Shown here: positions 60,516 through 64,000 of the stretch, one piece after another
Layout of the letters: each line of letters opens with the position of its first letter
Position numbering within the stretch: position 1 is the stretch's first letter
From: 13-2-20CM-66-19 sp963824395
GTDB taxonomy: Bacteria; Pseudomonadota; Gammaproteobacteria; Steroidobacterales; Steroidobacteraceae
Assembly (NCBI GenBank): GCA_963824395.1
Contig: CAWGPF010000001.1
Coordinates: 2,294,001 to 2,358,000, forward strand
Length of the DNA stretch: 64,000 nt
Reading direction: 5' to 3'
The notes under the pieces: model-generated
What the model was told of the DNA's origin: nothing
What the model saw: the letters and a program-made list of their open reading frames with translations, nothing else
The model's database searches: none
Position numbers and translations under genes: made by a program

Positions 60516-63134
60516 TCAGCCTCCTCCATCGCCGGGTAAGCCCAGCAGAGACCGTAGCCGGTAGAGCGTCTCCAGGGCGTCGCGAGGCGTCAGGCGGTCC
60601 GGGTCCAGCGCCTCAATGGCGTTTCGCAGCTTTGCGCCAAGGGCATCGGGGGGAAACAACGGCAGTTCGGCCTGCGCGCCCCCGGAAGGTTCGCCGCGCT
60701 GGCGCTGTGCCTCGCGCTGCGACTCGAGTGCCTCGAGGAAGCCGCGCGCTTCGCGGATCACCGCCAGCGGCACCCCGGCCAGCTGCGCCACCTGCAGCCC
60801 GTAGCTGCGGTTGGCCGGCCCGTCCTTCACCGCGTGCAGGAAGACGATGCCGTCGCCGTGCTCGGTGGCATCGAGGTGCACGTTGGCGCAGCCCTCGACC
60901 TCGGTCGCGAGGGTCGTGAGTTCGAAGTAGTGCGTGGCGAAAAGGGCAAACGCGCGTACGCGCGTGGCGATGTCGCGCGCCATCGCCCAGGCGAGCGACA
61001 GCCCATCGAAGGTGCTGGTGCCGCGCCCGATCTCATCGAGCAGGATGAGGCTTCTGGCGGTGGCGTTATGCAGGATGTTGGCGGCTTCCGTCATTTCCAC
61101 CATGAACGTCGAGCGCCCGCCCGCCAGGTCATCGGCCGCACCGATGCGCGTGAAAATGCGGTCGATCGGGCCGATGAGCGCACGGCTCGCCGGCACGTAA
61201 CTGCCGATGTGCGCGAGCAGGGTGATGAGGGCGACCTGGCGCATGTAGGTCGACTTGCCGCCCATGTTGGGCCCCGTGATGATGAGCATGCGCCGCCCGG
61301 CATCCAGGTGCAGGTCGTTGGGAACGAAGGGAGCGCTCGTGAAACGCTCCACGACCGGGTGGCGGCCGCCCTCGATCACCAGGCACGCCTCGGGCGTGAG
61401 TTCGGGTGCGCTCCACTCGAGCGCGGCTGCCCGCTCGGCGAGGGCGGCCAGGGCATCAAGCTCGGCGCACGCCGCGGCGGTCTTCTGCAGGGGTCCCAGG
61501 CGGTCGATGAGCTGCATGAGGAGTTCCTCGTACAGCTGCCGCTCGCGCATCAGGGACTTCTCGCGTGCGCCCAGCACGCGGTCCTCGAAGCCCTTGAGTT
61601 CCGGCGTAATGAAGCGCTCGGCGGACTTCACCGTCTGGCGACGCAGGTAGTCTGCCGGCACATTCGCAGCGTCGCGGCGCGCAACCTCGATGAAGAAGCC
61701 CTGCACGCGGTTGTAGCCGAGCTTGAGCGAGGCGATCCCGGTGCGCTCGCGCTCGCGCTGCTCGAGCTTGAGGAGGAACTCATCGGTATGGGTGGCGATC
61801 TCGCGCAGCTCGTCGAGCTCGGCGTCGTACCCGGCCGCAATCACGTCGCCGTCGCGCACCAGCGTCGCCGGCTCAGCTGCGATCGCCTGCGCGAGGAGGG
61901 CGAGCACCGGCGCGTGCGTCTCGATACGGCCGTGCAGCTCGCGCAGCAGCGGCGAGTCGAGCCTGGCGAGCGCGCCATGCAGCGCCGGCAGCACGGTGAG
62001 GGAGCTGCGCAGCTGCGTGAGGTCGCGCGGCCGCGCCGAGCGCAGCGCCACGCGCGCGAGGATGCGCTCGACGTCACCGATATCCTTCAGCTGCGCGCGC
62101 AGTGCCTGGAAGTGGCGCTGGTCGATCAGCGCGGCGAGCCCCTGATAGCGCGCGCGCAGCGTACCCTGGTCGGTCAGCGGGCGGTTCAGCCAGCGCCGCA
62201 GCTGCCGTGAACCCATCGCCGTGGCGCAGCTGTCGATGACCGCGAGCAGCGTTGCCCCCTCGTGCCCGGTGAGACTGGCATCCAGTTCCAGGTTGCGGCG
62301 GCTGGCGGCGTCGAGGATCAGCGCGTCGCCGCGTTCCTCGACGTTCAGCGCGCGGATGTGCGGGAGCGCGGACTTCTGGGTGTCGCGCACGTACTGCAGC
62401 AGCGCGCCGGCGGCGCGGATAGCGAGCGGCAGCTCGTCGGCGCCGAAGCCCTTCAGGTCGAGCGTCCCCAGCTGATCGGTGAGGAGACGCGCGGCGCTCG
62501 CAAACTCGAAATGCCACGGTGCGCGCAGCCGCAGCGTCGTCCCCGCTCGTTCCGGCGCGCCCTGCTCGGAGCCTTCGGCGACGATGAGTTCGGCGGGCTT
62601 GAGGCGCTCGAGTTCGCCGCTGAGGGCGCTGCCTCCCTCGCCTTCGAGCACCGTGAAGCGCCCGGCCGCAAGGTCGAGCCATGCGAGCCCGAAACGCTGA
62701 GCGTCGCGGGCGAGCGCCGCCACCAGGGTGTCCTGACGCTCCTGGAGGAGCGCCGCGTCGGTGACCGTGCCCGGGGTGACGATGCGCACCACCTGGCGCT
62801 CGATCGGCCCCTTGCTGCCGGGGACCTCCGCCAGCTGCTCGCAGATCGCCACGCTCTCGCCGCGGCGCACGAGCTTGGCGAGGTAGCTGTCCACGGCATG
62901 GAAGGGCACCCCCGCCATCGGGATCGGCTCCCCGGCCGATTGGCCGCGCGCGGTGAGCGTGATGTCCAGAAGGACGGCGGCGCGGCGCGCGTCCTCGTAG
63001 AAGAGCTCGTAGAAGTCCCCCATGCGGTAGAACAGCAGGGTGTCCGGATGCTCGCCCTTGATGCGCAGGTACTGCTGCATCATGGGCGTGTGCTGGGGCG
63101 TATTCTTTGGATCGTGGGTGGGGATCTGAATCAT
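60516..63134 (-). CDS. mutS: DNA mismatch repair protein MutS
   Basis: Recognises mismatches and recruits MutL. 872 residues with start ATG 63134. The mismatch-binding Phe-Xaa-Glu motif is in GDFYELFYEDA near residue 40. Connector, lever and clamp regions follow. The ATPase has Walker A GPNMGGKST, Walker B region LILLDEIGRGTSTFDG and FATHYFELTTLA. The C-terminus is a short helical tail. Frame intact. Confidence 0.98.
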   Translation of the reverse strand: MIQIPTHDPKNTPQHTPMMQQYLRIKGEHPDTLLFYRMGDFYELFYEDARRAAVLLDITLTARGQSAGEPIPMAGVPFHAVDSYLAKLVRRGESVAICEQLAEVPGSKGPIERQVVRIVTPGTVTDAALLQERQDTLVAALARDAQRFGLAWLDLAAGRFTVLEGEGGSALSGELERLKPAELIVAEGSEQGAPERAGTTLRLRAPWHFEFASAARLLTDQLGTLDLKGFGADELPLAIRAAGALLQYVRDTQKSALPHIRALNVEERGDALILDAASRRNLELDASLTGHEGATLLAVIDSCATAMGSRQLRRWLNRPLTDQGTLRARYQGLAALIDQRHFQALRAQLKDIGDVERILARVALRSARPRDLTQLRSSLTVLPALHGALARLDSPLLRELHGRIETHAPVLALLAQAIAAEPATLVRDGDVIAAGYDAELDELREIATHTDEFLLKLEQRERERTGIASLKLGYNRVQGFFIEVARRDAANVPADYLRRQTVKSAERFITPELKGFEDRVLGAREKSLMRERQLYEELLMQLIDRLGPLQKTAAACAELDALAALAERAAALEWSAPELTPEACLVIEGGRHPVVERFTSAPFVPNDLHLDAGRRMLIITGPNMGGKSTYMRQVALITLLAHIGSYVPASRALIGPIDRIFTRIGAADDLAGGRSTFMVEMTEAANILHNATARSLILLDEIGRGTSTFDGLSLAWAMARDIATRVRAFALFATHYFELTTLATEVEGCANVHLDATEHGDGIVFLHAVKDGPANRSYGLQVAQLAGVPLAVIREARGFLEALESQREAQRQRGEPSGGAQAELPLFPPDALGAKLRNAIEALDPDRLTPRDALETLYRLRSLLGLPGDGGG

Positions 63135-63203
63135 CCTCTAATTTCTCGGCGATGCCGGGGCATCCTTGCGCGCGCATGCCGGCCGAATTTTCATATTGGA
63201 CCG

Positions 63204-63584
63204 CTATAGCAGTTCTATCGCGCCTCCATAGGCTGCGAGCACTGCGTCGGCGGTGACGAGCCGTAAGGGTTCCAAGAAGGCTTGAGTCAGCAAGAGGCGG
63301 TCGAACGGATCGCTGTGATGCAGCGGCAGCTTGGCTACCGCCGCCGCATGCTGGGCGGTCACCGGGAGCTCGTGAAAACCGCTGCTGTCGATCGCATCAA
63401 CGAGAAAGGCCGCATCGCCCTCGAGCTTCCCCAGGCGTGCCTTGATAGCGATTTCCCAGATGGAAGCCGCGGACACATAAACGGCGTCAGCGCGCGAGAG
63501 GAGGTCGCGCGTGCTCGACTTCAAGCGCCGGTTTGCTGTGATAGCCCACAGGAAAACGTGGGTATCCAGGAGCAGCCGCATCAC
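63204..63584 (-). CDS. PIN-domain toxin (VapC family)
   Basis: Probable ribonuclease toxin. About 126 residues with PIN-fold acidic residues: LLLDTHVFLWA at the N-terminus, SAASIWEIAIKARLGKL, and DPFDRLLLTQAFLEPLRLVTAD. Starts with GTG 63584 or ATG 63581, both overlapping the antitoxin stop. The usual partner of this subfamily is a Phd-type antitoxin, present just upstream. Confidence 0.9.
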   Translation of the reverse strand: MMRLLLDTHVFLWAITANRRLKSSTRDLLSRADAVYVSAASIWEIAIKARLGKLEGDAAFLVDAIDSSGFHELPVTAQHAAAVAKLPLHHSDPFDRLLLTQAFLEPLRLVTADAVLAAYGGAIELL

Positions 63585-63817
63585 GGCCCCTCAAACTGTC
63601 TCAGAACCTCGACCGGCAGGGGCGCGTCGAAGTCCGCCGCGACCTTGATTTTGCCCTTCAGAACGCCGAACTTCAGCTTGCGCTTGGACGAGCCTAGCCG
63701 AGTCAGTCGGGCCACAGGCTTGCCGCCGCGCGCAATTACCACGTCATTTCCCGCCGCGGCCTCCTCGATGAGCTTGGAAAGCTGAGTCTTCGCATCGTAA
63801 ATGTTAACGACGGTCAT
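63581..63817 (-). CDS. Phd/YefM-family antitoxin
   Basis: 78-residue antitoxin and likely autorepressor. The N-terminal half VNIYDAKTQLSKLIEEAAAGNDVVIARGGKPVARL is a textbook Phd/YefM DNA-binding fold; the tail KIKVAADFDAPLPVEVLRQFEG is the toxin-binding part. Overlaps the toxin gene by 1-4 bases. Three tandem TAGTC repeats lie 26 bases upstream and could be the operator. Confidence 0.93.
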   Translation of the reverse strand: MTVVNIYDAKTQLSKLIEEAAAGNDVVIARGGKPVARLTRLGSSKRKLKFGVLKGKIKVAADFDAPLPVEVLRQFEGP

Positions 63818-63842
63818 CAGACGCTCCTCTTGGTGAGGCGGT

Positions 63843-63857
63843 TAGTCTAGTCTAGTC
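63843..63857 (-). repeat. Three tandem TAGTC pentamers upstream of the antitoxin
   Basis: TAGTC occurs three times without gap at 63843-63857, 26 bases before the antitoxin start. It is a plausible binding site for the Phd-type repressor; no experiment or alignment supports this here. Nothing else is recognised in 63858-64000. Confidence 0.5.
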
Positions 63858-64000
63858 AGGTTAATGGATCAATGTCGGGGGCTGCCCGCGGTACTTGCGC
63901 AAATGCAAGACGCATGACCTGGCCGTGCCGAAGGACCGGACGTAAGTCCGCAGCGCGCTGTGCGGTGACGGCGGCCTTACTCGGAATCCGCGTACCGCCT

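Overview
The window is about 64 kb of a high-GC chromosome from a gammaproteobacterium. The gene order points there: a complete dcw cell-wall/division cluster running ftsI to ftsZ-lpxC, then an M23 peptidase and secA, a yacG-zapD-coaE-pilD block, sucCD, a MurE with the meso-diaminopimelate motif, BamD and ZapD. The order resembles Nevskiales/Steroidobacterales/Xanthomonadales-type genomes; that closer placement is inference. No rRNA, tRNA, IS element or CRISPR array is visible, and no stretch over 300 bases lacks a gene.

Region 1 (1-16.8 kb): ftsI (5' end outside the window), murE, murF, mraY, murD, ftsW, murG, murC, murB, ddlB, ftsQ, ftsA, ftsZ and lpxC on the + strand. Most junctions overlap by 1-4 bases (ATGA/GTGA/TGATG), so the set looks translationally coupled. 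The proteins make lipid II, flip or polymerise it and build the Z-ring. LpxC, the committed step of lipid A synthesis, follows a 147-base gap with a long imperfect hairpin.

Region 2 (16.8-24.5 kb): a DUF721/DciA-like gene on the - strand, an M23 peptidase, secA (TTG start), a Nudix/MutT protein, a small unknown protein and a lipoprotein S9A oligopeptidase.

Region 3 (24.5-42.2 kb): mostly - strand type IV pilus genes, namely a TfpZ-like accessory gene, yacG, zapD, coaE, pilD, pilC, pilB, pilA, pilR and pilS. A glycan or surface-polysaccharide cluster follows: a membrane GT-C-like protein, a GT2, two methyltransferases, GtrA, a GT4 and a TylF-type methyltransferase. pilA has a strong terminator and a sigma-54-like promoter, which fits PilS/PilR control. 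Base composition is lower in GC, and most genes here carry apparent frameshifts. Their joined frames still give complete family-like proteins, so indel errors in the assembly are the simplest reading.

Region 4 (42.3-49.8 kb): sucC, sucD (with an unusual histone-like tail), nadE, bamD (-), rluD, pgeF and a ZIP transporter with one late frameshift.

Region 5 (49.8-64 kb): a heavily frameshifted TPR-sulfotransferase; clpB (two +1 shifts) behind a near-consensus sigma-32 promoter; an FmdB zinc ribbon with a repeat tail; a DUF502 membrane protein; aspS; an alpha/beta hydrolase; an OafA-type acyltransferase-SGNH protein (-); mutS (-); and a Phd/PIN toxin-antitoxin pair (-) at the right edge.

I found no clearly new multi-gene system. 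The items most worth a second look are the basic tails on SucD and FmdB, the strong sequence context of TTA leucine codons, the structured ftsZ-lpxC spacer, the paired stem-loops upstream of the DciA-like gene, and the patchy frameshift pattern.
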